Positions 38,880 through 48,564 of a stretch of DNA of 64,000 nt are shown here, in pieces. The position numbers and the translations under genes were made by a program. The notes below the pieces were generated by a model that was given only the letters and a program-made list of their open reading frames with translations, was not told where the DNA came from and did no database searches. How positions within the stretch are numbered: position 1 is the first letter of the stretch; every line of letters starts with the position of its first letter. The DNA comes from DAOUAG01 sp034432935 (GTDB lineage Bacteria > Chloroflexota > Dehalococcoidia > SM23-28-2 > RBG-16-64-32), in NCBI GenBank assembly GCA_034432935.1, contig DAOUBD010000024.1:57693-121692 (forward strand), in the 5' to 3' direction.

Positions 38880-40069
38880 CACTCGATCCCGTCCCCAGGC
38901 TGCCAGGCCTCCATCCTCCGCTTTACGTCCATCAGGAAGGCCCCGGCCTGGTGCCCGTCCAAGATGCGGTGATCGAAGGACAGGCAGAGGGCCACGACGT
39001 ACCGCACCGCGACGGCATCATCGCCCACCACCGCTGGACGCTTGGTCACGGCCTCCAGGGTCATGATGGCGGCCTGCCCCTCGTTGATGATGGGCATGGA
39101 CACGACGGAGCCAAAGGCGCCGGTGTTGTCAACGGTAAACGTCCCCCCCTGCACGTCCGCTACCTGAAGCCTCCCCTCCCGCGCCCGCCGGCCCAGATCG
39201 TCGATGGCCAAGGCCAGTTCCGTGATGCTGCGGCGGTCGGCATCGCGGATCACCGGAACCATCAGGCCCCGGTCGGTGGCGACGGCGATGCCGATATTGA
39301 TGCGCCTGCGGAGTACGATGCGGGCTGGCCCGGCGTCGCCGGCCTCGGACCAGCTAGCGTTGAGGTAGGGGTGGCCGGGGAGGGCCTGGGCGACGGCGTG
39401 CACCGCGAAGGGCAGGTACGTCAAGTCTGCGCCGTACTTTTGGCGGAAGGCCTCCCTTGCCCCCAGGCGGAGGCGCGCCAGGCCCGTAACGTCGGCCTCC
39501 ACCGCCAGCCAGGCGTGGGGAGCGCGAAAGGCGGAGGCCACCATGCGCCGGGCGATGGTCTGCCGGATGCTGGTCACAGGGACCGCCTCCTCTTCCGGCG
39601 GCGGCTCCTCTGGGCGCCCGGTTGGCAACCCCGGCCGGCTGGCCGCCTGCCGGACGTCCTCCTCGGTTATTCGCCCGCCTGGGCCCGTGCCAGCGACGAG
39701 GCCGATGTCCACGCCGAGCTCTTCCGCCAGCCGCCGCACGCGGGGCGTGGCCCGCCGTGGCCCCTGGGGAGTCGGCGGCGCTGACGGCTCCGGCGGCGCC
39801 ATAAGCTCAGCCCCCGCCAGTTCCTCACCCTCGGCCAATTCAATCAGGGCCAGCGGCCCGCCGACGGGCACTGTCGCACCCTCCGGCGCCAGTATCTCGA
39901 CCAGAACGCCGGAAAAAGGCGATGGAAGTTCCACGTTGACCTTGTCGGTATTGATTTCCACCAAGGGCTCGAACTTGCGGACCGTCTCGCCCGGCCTTTT
40001 CAGCCAGCGCTCGACGATGCCCTCGGTGACGGTCTCGCCGATGACGGGCAGCGTGAAGGTCACCGCCAT
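38879..40069 (-). CDS. 2-oxoacid dehydrogenase E2, dihydrolipoamide acyltransferase
   Basis: A 396-residue E2 subunit. The lipoyl domain (about 1-80) has the lipoylated Lys43 in NTDKVN. The E1/E3-binding domain is at about 110-150 (ATPRVRRLAEELGVD). The catalytic domain is at about 165-396, with LSFDHRILDGHQAG carrying the catalytic His and Asp. A Pro/Glu-rich linker joins the domains. One lipoyl domain only. The start at 40069 gives MAVTFTLPVIGET; a longer frame to 40330 overlaps E1 beta and was rejected. Confidence 0.93.
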   Translation of the reverse strand: MAVTFTLPVIGETVTEGIVERWLKRPGETVRKFEPLVEINTDKVNVELPSPFSGVLVEILAPEGATVPVGGPLALIELAEGEELAGAELMAPPEPSAPPTPQGPRRATPRVRRLAEELGVDIGLVAGTGPGGRITEEDVRQAASRPGLPTGRPEEPPPEEEAVPVTSIRQTIARRMVASAFRAPHAWLAVEADVTGLARLRLGAREAFRQKYGADLTYLPFAVHAVAQALPGHPYLNASWSEAGDAGPARIVLRRRINIGIAVATDRGLMVPVIRDADRRSITELALAIDDLGRRAREGRLQVADVQGGTFTVDNTGAFGSVVSMPIINEGQAAIMTLEAVTKRPAVVGDDAVAVRYVVALCLSFDHRILDGHQAGAFLMDVKRRMEAWQPGDGIE

Positions 40070-40080
40070 GGGGCCCGGCC

Positions 40081-41064
40081 TCAGTACGCCGCGAGCTTCC
40101 TGATGGCAGCGGCGATCTTCTCGGCGTTGGGCAAGACGTAGTCCTCGAGGACGCCGGCGTAGGGCGTCAGGGGCACATCCGGCGAAGCGACCCGCATTAC
40201 AGGCCCGTCCAAGTAGTCGAACGCATCGCAGGCGATGGTGGCAGCCACCTCGGCGCCGAAGCCGCCCGTCAGGTTGTCTTCGTAGACGATGAGGGCCTTG
40301 CCGGTCTTCTTCACGGATGCCAACACGCACTCCCGGTCCCAGGGGGCCACCGTCCGCAGGTCGATGACCTCAACGCTGGTGCCGTCCTCGGCCTCCACGG
40401 TTTCCGCCGCCTTGAGGGCGTGGTGCACCATCATCCCGTAGGTCACCAGGGTGATGTCGCGCCCAGGGCGCTTCACCTCGGCCACCCCGATGGGCACCAG
40501 GTAATCCTCGTCCGGCACCTCCTCCCGGACCGACCGGTACGCCTTCTTGTGCTCCAGGAATAGCACCGGGTTCGGATCGCGTATGGCGGACTTGAGGAGG
40601 CCCTTGGCATCGTAGGGGCTAGCTACGCAGACCACCTTAAGGCCCGGAACATGTGCATAGAAGGCCTCCACGCTCTGGGAGTGGTAAGGGCCGCCGTGGA
40701 TGCCGGCGCCGTACGGACTACGGATGGTTATGGGGCAGCTCCAGGTGCCGTTGGAGCGATAGTGGAGGCGGGCAGCCTCGCTCACTATCTGGTCAAAGGC
40801 CGGATGCATGAAGTCCGCGAACTGGATCTCGGCGATAGGCCGGATGCCGTTAAGGGAGGCGCCGATGGCGATGCCGACGATGCTGGCCTCAGCAAGCGGC
40901 GTGTCGACACAGCGCTCGGGGCCAAACTCTTGCAGGAAGCCCTCGGTGGCCCTGAAGACACCGCCTTCGCCAACGTCCTCGCCCATGACGATGACGCGTT
41001 CGTCGCGCCTCATCTCCTCGAACATCGCCTCCCGCACAGCTTCGATCATCGTCTTCACGGCCAC
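40081..41064 (-). CDS. 2-oxoacid dehydrogenase E1 beta subunit
   Basis: A 327-residue transketolase-type pyrimidine domain and C-terminal domain. Family marks include GEDVGEGGVFRATEGFLQEFG, DTPLAEASIVGIAIGA and IRSPYGAGIHGGPYHSQS. It pairs with the alpha subunit to bind thiamine diphosphate. The start is GTG at 41064, 2 bases after the E1 alpha stop; a second GTG at 41058 is possible. Pyruvate, branched-chain and acetoin dehydrogenases share this two-chain layout; substrate unresolved. Confidence 0.92.
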   Translation of the reverse strand: MAVKTMIEAVREAMFEEMRRDERVIVMGEDVGEGGVFRATEGFLQEFGPERCVDTPLAEASIVGIAIGASLNGIRPIAEIQFADFMHPAFDQIVSEAARLHYRSNGTWSCPITIRSPYGAGIHGGPYHSQSVEAFYAHVPGLKVVCVASPYDAKGLLKSAIRDPNPVLFLEHKKAYRSVREEVPDEDYLVPIGVAEVKRPGRDITLVTYGMMVHHALKAAETVEAEDGTSVEVIDLRTVAPWDRECVLASVKKTGKALIVYEDNLTGGFGAEVAATIACDAFDYLDGPVMRVASPDVPLTPYAGVLEDYVLPNAEKIAAAIRKLAAY

Positions 41065-41066
41065 GG

Positions 41067-42077
41067 CTAGTCGCCCCCTTCCTCGACGAAGACATGCCGA
41101 AGAGCCGATTCTGGTCCCGGAAGAGGCGCCTTCTCGGCGAAGTCCGTGGCCTCGTCGACCTCTCTCATCGCCCGTTCCTGCAACCTCTCCAAGCCGGCCG
41201 TGTCCACGAGACCCCGTTCCTCGAGCCAGGCGGCGAAGCGGGGCAGCGGGTCCTTCTTGGCCCACTCCGCCACCTCCTCCGGGCTCCGGTAGCGCCGGTC
41301 ATCGTCATCGCTGGTGTGGGGCACCAACCGGTAGGTCTTGGCCTCGATGAGGGTAGGGCCGCCACCGCTCCGGGCGCGCTCGACGGCCTCCTTCGCAGCG
41401 GCGTACACGGCCAGAACATCGTTGCCGTCGACGGTCACCCCCGGGAAGCCGTAGCCCTGGGCCCGCACGGAGACGTCCTGGACGGCAGCTTGTTTGCGCC
41501 AGGGCACCGAGATGGCATACAGGTTGTTCTCGCAGACGAAGACCACGGGCACCCGGTGCACCCCCGCGAAGTTCATCGCCTCGTGGGTGTCACCGACGCT
41601 GCTGCCGCCGTCGCCAAAGAACACCATCGCCACCTCGTCAAGGCCCCGCAGCTTGGCTGCCCAGGCCACTCCCACGGCGTGGGGCACCTGGGTGGCTACC
41701 GGCGCCGAACCCGAGACTATGCGCAGCTTGGGGTCGCTAAAGTGCGAAGGCATGTTGCGGCCGCCGCTGCTGATGTCCGCGGCCCGCGAAAGGTGCGCTA
41801 GGAGCAGGTCGCGCGGCGTCTGGCCGATAGTTAGCGCCACTCCGATATCCCGGTAATAAGGGACGACCCAGTCGTGCCCGGGCCGTAACGCATAGGCGGC
41901 GCCCACCTGCGCCGCCTCGTGCCCTTCTCCGGTGACCGCGAAGGGGCCCTTCCCCATCCGGTTCAACATCCGCTCCCTTTCCCCAACGACCCGGGCCAGG
42001 AGCATCTTGTAGTACATATCCAAGAGTTGCTCCCGGGTCAGGCCCATGGAGCCCGGGACCTCCTTTACGGATACCAC
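41067..42077 (-). CDS. 2-oxoacid dehydrogenase E1 alpha subunit
   Basis: A 336-residue subunit with the thiamine diphosphate motif GDGGSSVGDTHEAMNFA...ENN and the regulatory-loop region YRLVPHTSDDDDRRYR. GRNMPSHFSDP and the long N-terminal helices resemble branched-chain 2-oxoacid dehydrogenases more than pyruvate dehydrogenase. That is a weak hint, not a proof. It lies in one operon with E3 upstream and E1 beta, E2 and lipB downstream. Confidence 0.92.
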   Translation of the reverse strand: MVSVKEVPGSMGLTREQLLDMYYKMLLARVVGERERMLNRMGKGPFAVTGEGHEAAQVGAAYALRPGHDWVVPYYRDIGVALTIGQTPRDLLLAHLSRAADISSGGRNMPSHFSDPKLRIVSGSAPVATQVPHAVGVAWAAKLRGLDEVAMVFFGDGGSSVGDTHEAMNFAGVHRVPVVFVCENNLYAISVPWRKQAAVQDVSVRAQGYGFPGVTVDGNDVLAVYAAAKEAVERARSGGGPTLIEAKTYRLVPHTSDDDDRRYRSPEEVAEWAKKDPLPRFAAWLEERGLVDTAGLERLQERAMREVDEATDFAEKAPLPGPESALRHVFVEEGGD

Positions 42078-42093
42078 GCGGATCGCCTCCCCT

Positions 42094-43476
42094 CTACCAA
42101 TAGATGCTGACCCCCGCCGAGAGCTGGGCCGCTTCCCCCAGCGTCTCGCTGAGCGAAGGGTGGGGATGGATGCTGGAGCCGAGCTCCCAGGCCGAAGCCT
42201 CCAAGAACCGGGCCAGCGCCGCCTCGGATATCAGTTCCGGCGCCCCCTCGCCGATGATGTGCACCCCCAGGAGGTCGCCGGAATCGCCATCGTACACGAT
42301 CTTGACGAACCCTTCCGTCTGGCCCCGGATCAGGGCCATGGCGTTGTACTTGAAGGAAAAGCGCTGCGTTCTTACGGTGCGGCCAGCGTCCCGCGCCTGC
42401 TGCTCCGTCAGACCCACCGATGCCACCTGCGGCCGGCAGTAGGTGACGCGAGGCACCCGGCGCTGGTCCAGCGGCTGCGGGCGCTTGCCAGCGATGGCTT
42501 CGGCTGCCAGGAAACCCTCCGCCGCGGCGACGTGGGCCAGCAAAAGGCCGCCGATGCTGTCGCCTACAGCGTAGATGCCGGGTTGCGCCGTCGAGTAGCT
42601 GTCGTGCACCTCGATAAAGCCGCGATCAAGGCGGACATCCGTCTTCTCCAGGCCGAGACCGTCGACGGCGGCCTGGCGTCCCACGGCAATCAGAGCCACC
42701 TCGCCTGTTACCTGCCTCTCCTGGCCCTCGTGGCCGACGGTGATCTCTACGTGGTTATCGTAGACCCGAGTCCTATCCGGTAAGACGCGCGCGCCGGTCA
42801 AGATGTTGGCGCCCCGCTGCACGAAGGATTTGGCCAGCGCTTTCCCGATGTCCGTGTCTTCCAGCGGCACTATCGTCGGCAACATCTCGACCAATGTGAC
42901 CTTGGAGCCGATGTCCAAGAAGAAGGAGGCGAACTCACAGCCGATGGCGCCGGCCCCTATGATGACGATGGAGGAGGGAGGCCGCTCCAGCTGCAAGAGA
43001 TGGTCGCTCGTGAGAATACGCTGGCCATCGGTCTCTAGCCCGGGGATCGCTTTGGGCTGCGAACCGGTGGCCAGGACAACGGCGCGGGCCGTCAACACCC
43101 TATCGCCCACGGCCACGGAGGACGGCGACAGCAGGCGGGCATCCCCCTGGATGATCTCGATCTTATGTTTTTCGATGACGGAACGGAGGCTCTTGTGGAG
43201 GGTATCGACCACCTGGCGTTGGCGCTGCACCATGGCGCCGAAGTCCAGAGCCGCCTCAGGGACATGGACGCCGAAGGCCGGCGCCGCTTTAGCGCGGGTG
43301 AGGATCTCGGCCGTTTCCAGCCATACCTTGGTGGGGATGCAGCCCCGGTGAAGACAGGTGCCGCCGACCTTGTCGCGTTCGACGATGGCTGCTGTAAGGC
43401 CTAACTGCGTGGCCCGGATGGCGGCCGTATAGCCCCCATTGCCCCCGCCGATAGCTACGAGATCGAACTCGTCCAC
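42094..43476 (-). CDS. lpdA: dihydrolipoamide dehydrogenase (E3)
   Basis: A 460-residue flavoprotein disulfide reductase. The FAD motif is GGGNGGYTAAIRA, the redox disulfide C41-C46 is in GGTCLHRGCIPTK, and the NAD motif is IIGAGAIGCEFA. A second FAD motif (GIYAVGD) and the C-terminal catalytic HPHPSLSE follow. It reoxidises dihydrolipoate of the E2 encoded downstream and heads the operon. The start is GTG at 43476. A TATAGG/GATAAT region lies about 90 bases upstream. Confidence 0.94.
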   Translation of the reverse strand: MDEFDLVAIGGGNGGYTAAIRATQLGLTAAIVERDKVGGTCLHRGCIPTKVWLETAEILTRAKAAPAFGVHVPEAALDFGAMVQRQRQVVDTLHKSLRSVIEKHKIEIIQGDARLLSPSSVAVGDRVLTARAVVLATGSQPKAIPGLETDGQRILTSDHLLQLERPPSSIVIIGAGAIGCEFASFFLDIGSKVTLVEMLPTIVPLEDTDIGKALAKSFVQRGANILTGARVLPDRTRVYDNHVEITVGHEGQERQVTGEVALIAVGRQAAVDGLGLEKTDVRLDRGFIEVHDSYSTAQPGIYAVGDSIGGLLLAHVAAAEGFLAAEAIAGKRPQPLDQRRVPRVTYCRPQVASVGLTEQQARDAGRTVRTQRFSFKYNAMALIRGQTEGFVKIVYDGDSGDLLGVHIIGEGAPELISEAALARFLEASAWELGSSIHPHPSLSETLGEAAQLSAGVSIYW

Positions 43477-43624
43477 GACCTGCCTTGCACAATTGGGGGC
43501 CAGCCAGGGGCCCCGGCCAGGTGGCAGATCACCTGATAGCGGAAATCTGCTTCACCTATAAGCATTATCCCGCCGCGCCGGAGGGCTGTCAACGAATGGG
43601 AAGGCGCGCCGCGCCAGGCCCAGT

Positions 43625-43630
43625 TATAAT
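43625..43630 (+). promoter_or_regulatory. -10 box of the acyl-CoA dehydrogenase gene, 9 bases before ATG
   Basis: TATAAT, 9 bases, ATG at 43640. A clear example of the leaderless layout. Confidence 0.5.
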
Positions 43631-43639
43631 CTGAGCGCC

Positions 43640-44794
43640 ATGGAATTCCGCTTGCCACCCCACCAGGCACGCCTAAAGCAAGAGGTGTGTGAGTTTCTTA
43701 CCCGCGAGCTCGGAACGGGCCACGACAGCGACCCGTCTCCCATGCCGCCAGGCTACATGCCGGCGCGCGATTTCGAGCGGAAGTTGGGGGAGCGAGGCTG
43801 GCTAGCCCTGAGCTGGCCGGTGGAGTACGGCGGGGGCGGACGGCCCATCGCCGAGCAGTTCATCGTCGACGAAGAGATCGCCCTCCACGGCGGGCCCGCC
43901 AGCGACGCCCTCTCCAGGTGCATCATCGCGCCCATGATCGAGAAGGCGGGCAACGAAGACCAGAAGCGCCGTTACCTGCCGCGCCTAGCCCGTGGCGAGA
44001 TAACCATGTGCCTCGGCTACACGGAACCAGAAGCAGGCTCAGACTTTGCATCCCTCAAGACCACGGCGGTGCGGGACGGCGACGAGTACGTCATCAACGG
44101 CCGAAAGGTCTTCACCAGCGGCGCTGATGCCAGCGAATACTGCTGGCTGGCCGCCCGCACCGGCCCGGCCATGCCCAAACACGCCGGCATATCGGTGCTC
44201 ATCGTGCCAATGGACGCCCCTGGGGTAGCAGTCCGGCCCCTCACTAACCTCCTGGGAGAGAACTGGTTCAACGAGGTGACCTTCGATAACGTGCGGGTGC
44301 CCGTGACCGAGCTGGTAGGGCGCGAGAACGAGGGCTGGGCCGTCCTGACTTCCGCCTTGGGAGTCGAGCGGATCACCATCTATAGGGCGCACCTACACAG
44401 GCGGGCGCTGATGGCCCTCATCCGCCTGGTGCGAGGGCGCCCCGGGGCGCGGGGCGCCATGGCACGCCTGGCGCAACTGCGCATCGAATACGAGGTGGCG
44501 GGGCTGCTCCTGCAGCGGGCCATCCAACGGCACGCAGCGGGCGCCGACTACCGGGCCGAGGCCGCAGCAGTCAAGGTCTTCAACACAGAGTTCGCCCAGC
44601 GCCTCTACCGGGAGGGCGTAGCCATCCTCGGTCTATACGGACAGCTTCGCGATGGCGATGCGTGGGCGCCGTGGCTGGGGGCCATCTGCCACGGGTATCT
44701 CTCCGCCGTCCAGGACACCATCGGCGGCGGGACCTCCGAGGTCCAGCGGGACATCATCGGCCAGCGCGGCCTCGGCCTGCCGCGCTCATCTTAG
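43640..44794 (+). CDS. acyl-CoA dehydrogenase
   Basis: A 384-residue flavoprotein. The N-terminal helical domain is followed by MCLGYTEPEAGSDFASLKTTA (flavin and substrate contacts), then the beta domain and C-terminal helical domain ending VQDTIGGGTSEVQRDIIGQRGLGLPR. The first residues are close to the FadE-type 'acyl-CoA dehydrogenase family' of Chloroflexota and Actinobacteria. Chain length and substrate unknown. Its stop overlaps the stop of the convergent SRPBCC gene. Confidence 0.92.
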   Translation: MEFRLPPHQARLKQEVCEFLTRELGTGHDSDPSPMPPGYMPARDFERKLGERGWLALSWPVEYGGGGRPIAEQFIVDEEIALHGGPASDALSRCIIAPMIEKAGNEDQKRRYLPRLARGEITMCLGYTEPEAGSDFASLKTTAVRDGDEYVINGRKVFTSGADASEYCWLAARTGPAMPKHAGISVLIVPMDAPGVAVRPLTNLLGENWFNEVTFDNVRVPVTELVGRENEGWAVLTSALGVERITIYRAHLHRRALMALIRLVRGRPGARGAMARLAQLRIEYEVAGLLLQRAIQRHAAGADYRAEAAAVKVFNTEFAQRLYREGVAILGLYGQLRDGDAWAPWLGAICHGYLSAVQDTIGGGTSEVQRDIIGQRGLGLPRSS

Positions 44795-45228
44795 TCCTCC
44801 AGAGCCCGCTTCAGGTTCTCCAGCGAGGCCTCGAGTTCGTTCTGGAAGATGCGGGCCATGAGAAACCAGGCCATGAACTTGCCGATGAGGCCAAAGGGGG
44901 GCGTGTAGCTCACAGACCACTCGACCTTGGTGCCTTTGCCGGCCGGGATGAAGGCCATCTTGTCCTCCATCCTCATGTAGCCGGTAAAACGGCGAGCCAG
45001 CACTTCCCCGGGCCGGTAAGCCGTCCACGTCCCTTCCAGCGTGTGGGGCTGGGGCCCCACCTTGATCGTGGTGCGATCTGTAGTCCCCTCGCTCTTGCCA
45101 TCGCCCGAGGTGATGACCACCTTCTTGATGAAGGTGGTCCATTCGGGCTGCCGGGACGGGTCTGCGGCTAGAGCGAAGACGTGCTCCTTGGCGGCGTCGA
45201 TATCGATGCTGGCGGCCAGATTGGGCAT
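44791..45228 (-). CDS. SRPBCC-fold protein (polyketide cyclase/dehydrase-like)
   Basis: A 145-residue START-like hydrophobic-pocket protein. The pattern (IDIDAAKEHVFALAADPSRQPEW at the N-terminus, a beta-rich middle, and a long amphipathic C-terminal helix) fits the SRPBCC family. The ATG at 45228 (MPNLAAS) has GGAGG 5 bases upstream; a GTG two codons earlier lies inside that site. Ligand unknown; lipid or sterol-like molecules are common in this fold. Confidence 0.82.
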   Translation of the reverse strand: MPNLAASIDIDAAKEHVFALAADPSRQPEWTTFIKKVVITSGDGKSEGTTDRTTIKVGPQPHTLEGTWTAYRPGEVLARRFTGYMRMEDKMAFIPAGKGTKVEWSVSYTPPFGLIGKFMAWFLMARIFQNELEASLENLKRALED

Positions 45229-45309
45229 GCTCACCTCCGTGCTTAGGCCAACTCTTGCGCGAGGCCGAGCGCCCCGCGCCCATGTCCCAAAAGCACCCCC
45301 TCAGGGGTC

Positions 45310-45337
45310 TTGCAGGGTCTTGCGTGCTGAGTATAAT
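45310..45337 (+). promoter_or_regulatory. promoter of tRNA-Gly (GCC)
   Basis: TTGCAG (45310-45315), 16-base spacer, TATAAT (45332-45337), 16 bases before the tRNA. Confidence 0.55.
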
Positions 45338-45353
45338 GATAAGACGAGAGCGA

Positions 45354-45428
<75 letters not shown>

Positions 45429-45528
45429 TCTTATTTTTGTGTCCTTACTCCGGCCCGAACCGCAACACGTAAGGCGGTTGGAACGGCGGCGTCTGGCGGA
45501 CAAGCGCCATCCTCGGCCAGCCAGGCAG

Positions 45529-46140
45529 CTAATCGGCCGCGATCTCCAGCCAGCCGGGACGCTTGGACTCGAAGCGGGCGATGGCTTCCTCCACCGTCAG
45601 GGTGAGGCCGATATCGTCCAGCCCCTTCAGGAGGCGCTCCCGCACGAAAGGATCGATGTCGAACCGCTCCCGGAAGCCCTCCCCGTCGTAGACCACCTGT
45701 TCATCCAGATCCACCGTCAGTTGGTAGCCGGGCCGCTCCTGGGCAGCCCGCAGGAGGTGGTCCACCTTATCCTCGGGCAGCACTACGGGCAGCATCCCGT
45801 TCTGGATGCAGTTGTTGTAAAAGATGTCGGCGAAGGAGGGGGCAATGATGCAGCGGAACCCCATCTCTCTCAGAGCCCAGGGGGCGTGCTCCCGGGACGA
45901 GCCGCAGCCGAAGTTCCGCCCGGTCACCAGTATCGGGGCGCCCTGGTAGGCCGGGTGGTTCAGCTCGAAATCAGGGTTTGGGGCGCCGTCCGGCAGATAG
46001 CGCCAATCGAAGAAGGCGAACTCGCCGAACCCGGTACGTTCGATCCGCTTGAGAAACTGCTTGGGGATGATCTGGTCGGTATCCACGTTGACCCGCGGAA
46101 GGGGGGCGGCAACGCCGGTAAGTTTGCGAAACGGTTCCAT
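45529..46140 (-). CDS. leuD: 3-isopropylmalate dehydratase small subunit
   Basis: A 203-residue swivel-domain subunit that with LeuC interconverts 2- and 3-isopropylmalate in leucine synthesis. Family marks: [33 protein letters not shown], and [19 protein letters not shown]. It follows leuC by about 10 bases with GGGGAG before its ATG. Confidence 0.96.
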   Translation of the reverse strand: MEPFRKLTGVAAPLPRVNVDTDQIIPKQFLKRIERTGFGEFAFFDWRYLPDGAPNPDFELNHPAYQGAPILVTGRNFGCGSSREHAPWALREMGFRCIIAPSFADIFYNNCIQNGMLPVVLPEDKVDHLLRAAQERPGYQLTVDLDEQVVYDGEGFRERFDIDPFVRERLLKGLDDIGLTLTVEEAIARFESKRPGWLEIAAD

Positions 46141-46150
46141 GCGTCTCCCC

Positions 46151-47551
46151 TCAGAAGTCCCGTATGTCCACGAAGTGCCCGGCGATAGCGGCGGCGGCGG
46201 CCATCTGGGGGCTCACCAGGTGGGTGCGCCCGCCCTTCCCCTGTCGCCCCTCGAAGTTGCGGTTGGAGGTGGATGCGCAGCGCTCGCCGGGCATCAAGAT
46301 GTCTGGATTCATGCCCAGGCACATGGAACAGCCCGCCTCCCGCCATTCGAACCCAGCCTCGATGAATACCGTGTCCAGCCCTTCACGCTCCGCCTGCCGC
46401 TTAACCTGCATGGAACCCGGCACCACCATGGCACGGACGCCGGGCGCCACCCGCTTGCCCTTGACCACCTCGGCAGCGGCGCGGAGGTCCTCGATACGCG
46501 CGTTGGTGCAGGAGCCGATGAAGACCCGGTCGATGGCGATCTCCCGGATCGGGGTCCCGGGCTTGAGGTCCATATAGCGCAGCGCAGCCTCAGCCGCCAG
46601 CCGGTCTGCCTCTGAAGCGAAGGATTCAGGATAGGGCACGCTGCCGGTCACGGGCGCCACCATCCCGGGGTTTGTGCCCCAGGTCACGTAGGGCTCCAGC
46701 TCCGCGGCGTCGATCCTGACGGTGGTGTCGAACCTTGCGCCCTCATCGGTGCGGAGCTCGCGCCAACGGGCCACGGCTTCGTCCCAAGCCTCGCCCTTCG
46801 GCGCATACGGACGGCCCTTGAGGTACTCGAAGGTTGTGTCGTCGGGCGCGATCATCCCTGCCCGGGCCCCGGCCTCGATGGACATGTTGCACACGGTCAT
46901 CCGGCCTTCCATCGAAAGGGACCGCACGGCCTCTCCGGTGTACTCGATAACGTGGCCCACGGCGCCGTCCACGCCGATGCGGCCGATGATGCCCAGGATC
47001 ATGTCCTTGGCCGTCACGCCCCGGGGCAGTTGCCCATCGACCCGGATCTCCATCGTCTTGGGGCGCCGCTGCAACAGCGTCTGGGTGGCGAGCACGTGCT
47101 CTACCTCGGACGTCCCGATGCCCAGGGCAAAGGCCCCGAAGGCCCCGTGGGTCGAGGTGTGGCTATCGCCGCAGACGATCACCATGCCGGGGCGCGTGTA
47201 TCCCAGCTCCGGCCCGATGACGTGTACGATCCCCTGGCAATCCGAGTCGATGCCGTAGTACCGGATGCCAAACTCGGCCGCGTTCCGCGCTAGCGTCTCG
47301 ATCTGCTTGCGGGAGATGGGATCCGCGATGGGGAGCGACCGGTCGGTGGTGGGTACGTTATGGTCCGCTGTAGCCACCGTGAGGTCCGGACGGCGGACGG
47401 TTCTCTCTGCCAGGCGGAGCCCCTCGAAGGCCTGGGGGGACGTCACCTCGTGCACCAGATGCAGGTCAACGTACAGGAGCGCCGGTTTGCCCGGCTCCTC
47501 ATAGACGACGTGCGATTCCCATATCTTCTCGAAGAGGGTCTTGGGAGCCAA
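46151..47551 (-). CDS. leuC: 3-isopropylmalate dehydratase large subunit
   Basis: A 466-residue aconitase-family protein. The [4Fe-4S] ligands are in [13 protein letters not shown] and [10 protein letters not shown]; other marks are [17 protein letters not shown] and [14 protein letters not shown]. It is the bacterial long LeuC. The start is TTG at 47551 with GGAGGA upstream. A TATCAT at 47581-47586 on this strand gives a short leader; it is divergent from cysteine synthase. Confidence 0.96.
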   Translation of the reverse strand: MAPKTLFEKIWESHVVYEEPGKPALLYVDLHLVHEVTSPQAFEGLRLAERTVRRPDLTVATADHNVPTTDRSLPIADPISRKQIETLARNAAEFGIRYYGIDSDCQGIVHVIGPELGYTRPGMVIVCGDSHTSTHGAFGAFALGIGTSEVEHVLATQTLLQRRPKTMEIRVDGQLPRGVTAKDMILGIIGRIGVDGAVGHVIEYTGEAVRSLSMEGRMTVCNMSIEAGARAGMIAPDDTTFEYLKGRPYAPKGEAWDEAVARWRELRTDEGARFDTTVRIDAAELEPYVTWGTNPGMVAPVTGSVPYPESFASEADRLAAEAALRYMDLKPGTPIREIAIDRVFIGSCTNARIEDLRAAAEVVKGKRVAPGVRAMVVPGSMQVKRQAEREGLDTVFIEAGFEWREAGCSMCLGMNPDILMPGERCASTSNRNFEGRQGKGGRTHLVSPQMAAAAAIAGHFVDIRDF

Positions 47552-47611
47552 ACTCTCCTCCGTTCTAGGCTGACTCTTCCATGATAGCGGAAGTGGCGCT
47601 CACGCGTGCGA

Positions 47612-47617
47612 TAGAAT
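47612..47617 (+). promoter_or_regulatory. -10 box of cysteine synthase, 11 bases before ATG
   Basis: TAGAAT, 11 bases, ATG at 47629. It lies inside the longer possible frame from 47581, which argues against that upstream start. Confidence 0.45.
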
Positions 47618-47628
47618 CGGGGCGAAAG

Positions 47629-48564
47629 ATGCACCACGACACGATCCTGGAGGCCATCGGGCGGACCCCTTTGGTGGAGCTGCGCCACTGTAGCCCCAAG
47701 CCGCGGGTGCGCCTCTTCGCCAAGCTGGAGGGCCGGAACCCTACCGGCAGCGTCAAGGACCGCATAGCCCGCGAGATGGTCCTGCGCGAGGAGGAAACAG
47801 GGCGCCTTCGCCCCGGCGACACCCTGGTGGTGGCATCCACCGGCAACACCGGCATCTCCCTAGCCATGGTGGGCCGGGCCAGGGGCTACCAGGTGCGCGT
47901 GGTGATGCCCGAGAACGTGTACCCGGAGATACCACGCACCCTAGCCGCCTACGGGGCGCACGTTGTCTTTGTGCCGGCCAGCGAGGGCGTGCGCCAGGCC
48001 ATCCGTGTGGCGGAGGAGATGGGCGCCGAGCCCGGATGCGTCGTCCTGGACCAGTTTGCCAGCCCCTACAACGTAGAAGCTCACTACAAGACGACGGGGC
48101 CCGAGATACTGGAAGACCTGCGAGAAATCGATGTGTTTGTTGCTGGCCTGGGCACCGGCGGCACCCTCATGGGCGTGGGCAGGCGCCTCAAGGAGGCGAA
48201 CCCCAAAGCCAAGGTCGTGGCCGTGGAGCCCCATCCGGGCTACCAGGTGCAGGGACTCAAGAGCCTCGCCGACGGCTTCATTCCGCCCATCCTGGACTTT
48301 GGGTTGCTGGATGGGCGCATCCTCGTACGCAGCCGCCACGCCTTCCGCGCGGCCGCGGAGCTCATGCGCCGGGAGGCGATCTTCGCCGGCGTCTCCTCCG
48401 GCGCTGTCCTGCACGCAGCCCTCAAATACGCGGACCGGCTGGATCGGGGCAATATGGTGCTCCTGTTCGCTGACAGCGGGTGGAAGTACCTGGAAACCGG
48501 CCTTTGGACTAGCCCTCCGCCTCCAGGGCAGGGGGAAGAGCTGGACGACGTCATCTGGTGGTGA
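47629..48564 (+). CDS. cysteine synthase (O-acetylserine sulfhydrylase) family
   Basis: A 311-residue PLP enzyme of the CysK/CysM/CBS family. PLP Lys43 is in NPTGSVKDRIA, the phosphate and substrate loop is STGNTGI, and GTGGTLMGVGR and SSGAV mark the C-terminal part. It makes cysteine from O-acetyl- or O-phosphoserine and sulfide. ATG 47629 gives MHHDTILEAIGRTPLVEL, the usual N-terminus. CysM-type sulfur donors cannot be excluded. Its end overlaps the convergent membrane gene by 14 bases. Confidence 0.93.
   Translation: MHHDTILEAIGRTPLVELRHCSPKPRVRLFAKLEGRNPTGSVKDRIAREMVLREEETGRLRPGDTLVVASTGNTGISLAMVGRARGYQVRVVMPENVYPEIPRTLAAYGAHVVFVPASEGVRQAIRVAEEMGAEPGCVVLDQFASPYNVEAHYKTTGPEILEDLREIDVFVAGLGTGGTLMGVGRRLKEANPKAKVVAVEPHPGYQVQGLKSLADGFIPPILDFGLLDGRILVRSRHAFRAAAELMRREAIFAGVSSGAVLHAALKYADRLDRGNMVLLFADSGWKYLETGLWTSPPPPGQGEELDDVIWW

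Noticed and set aside
38879..40330. Longer E2 frame starting at 40330
   Set aside because: The first 87 residues overlap the E1 beta gene and show no family similarity; the lipoyl domain starts at 40069.
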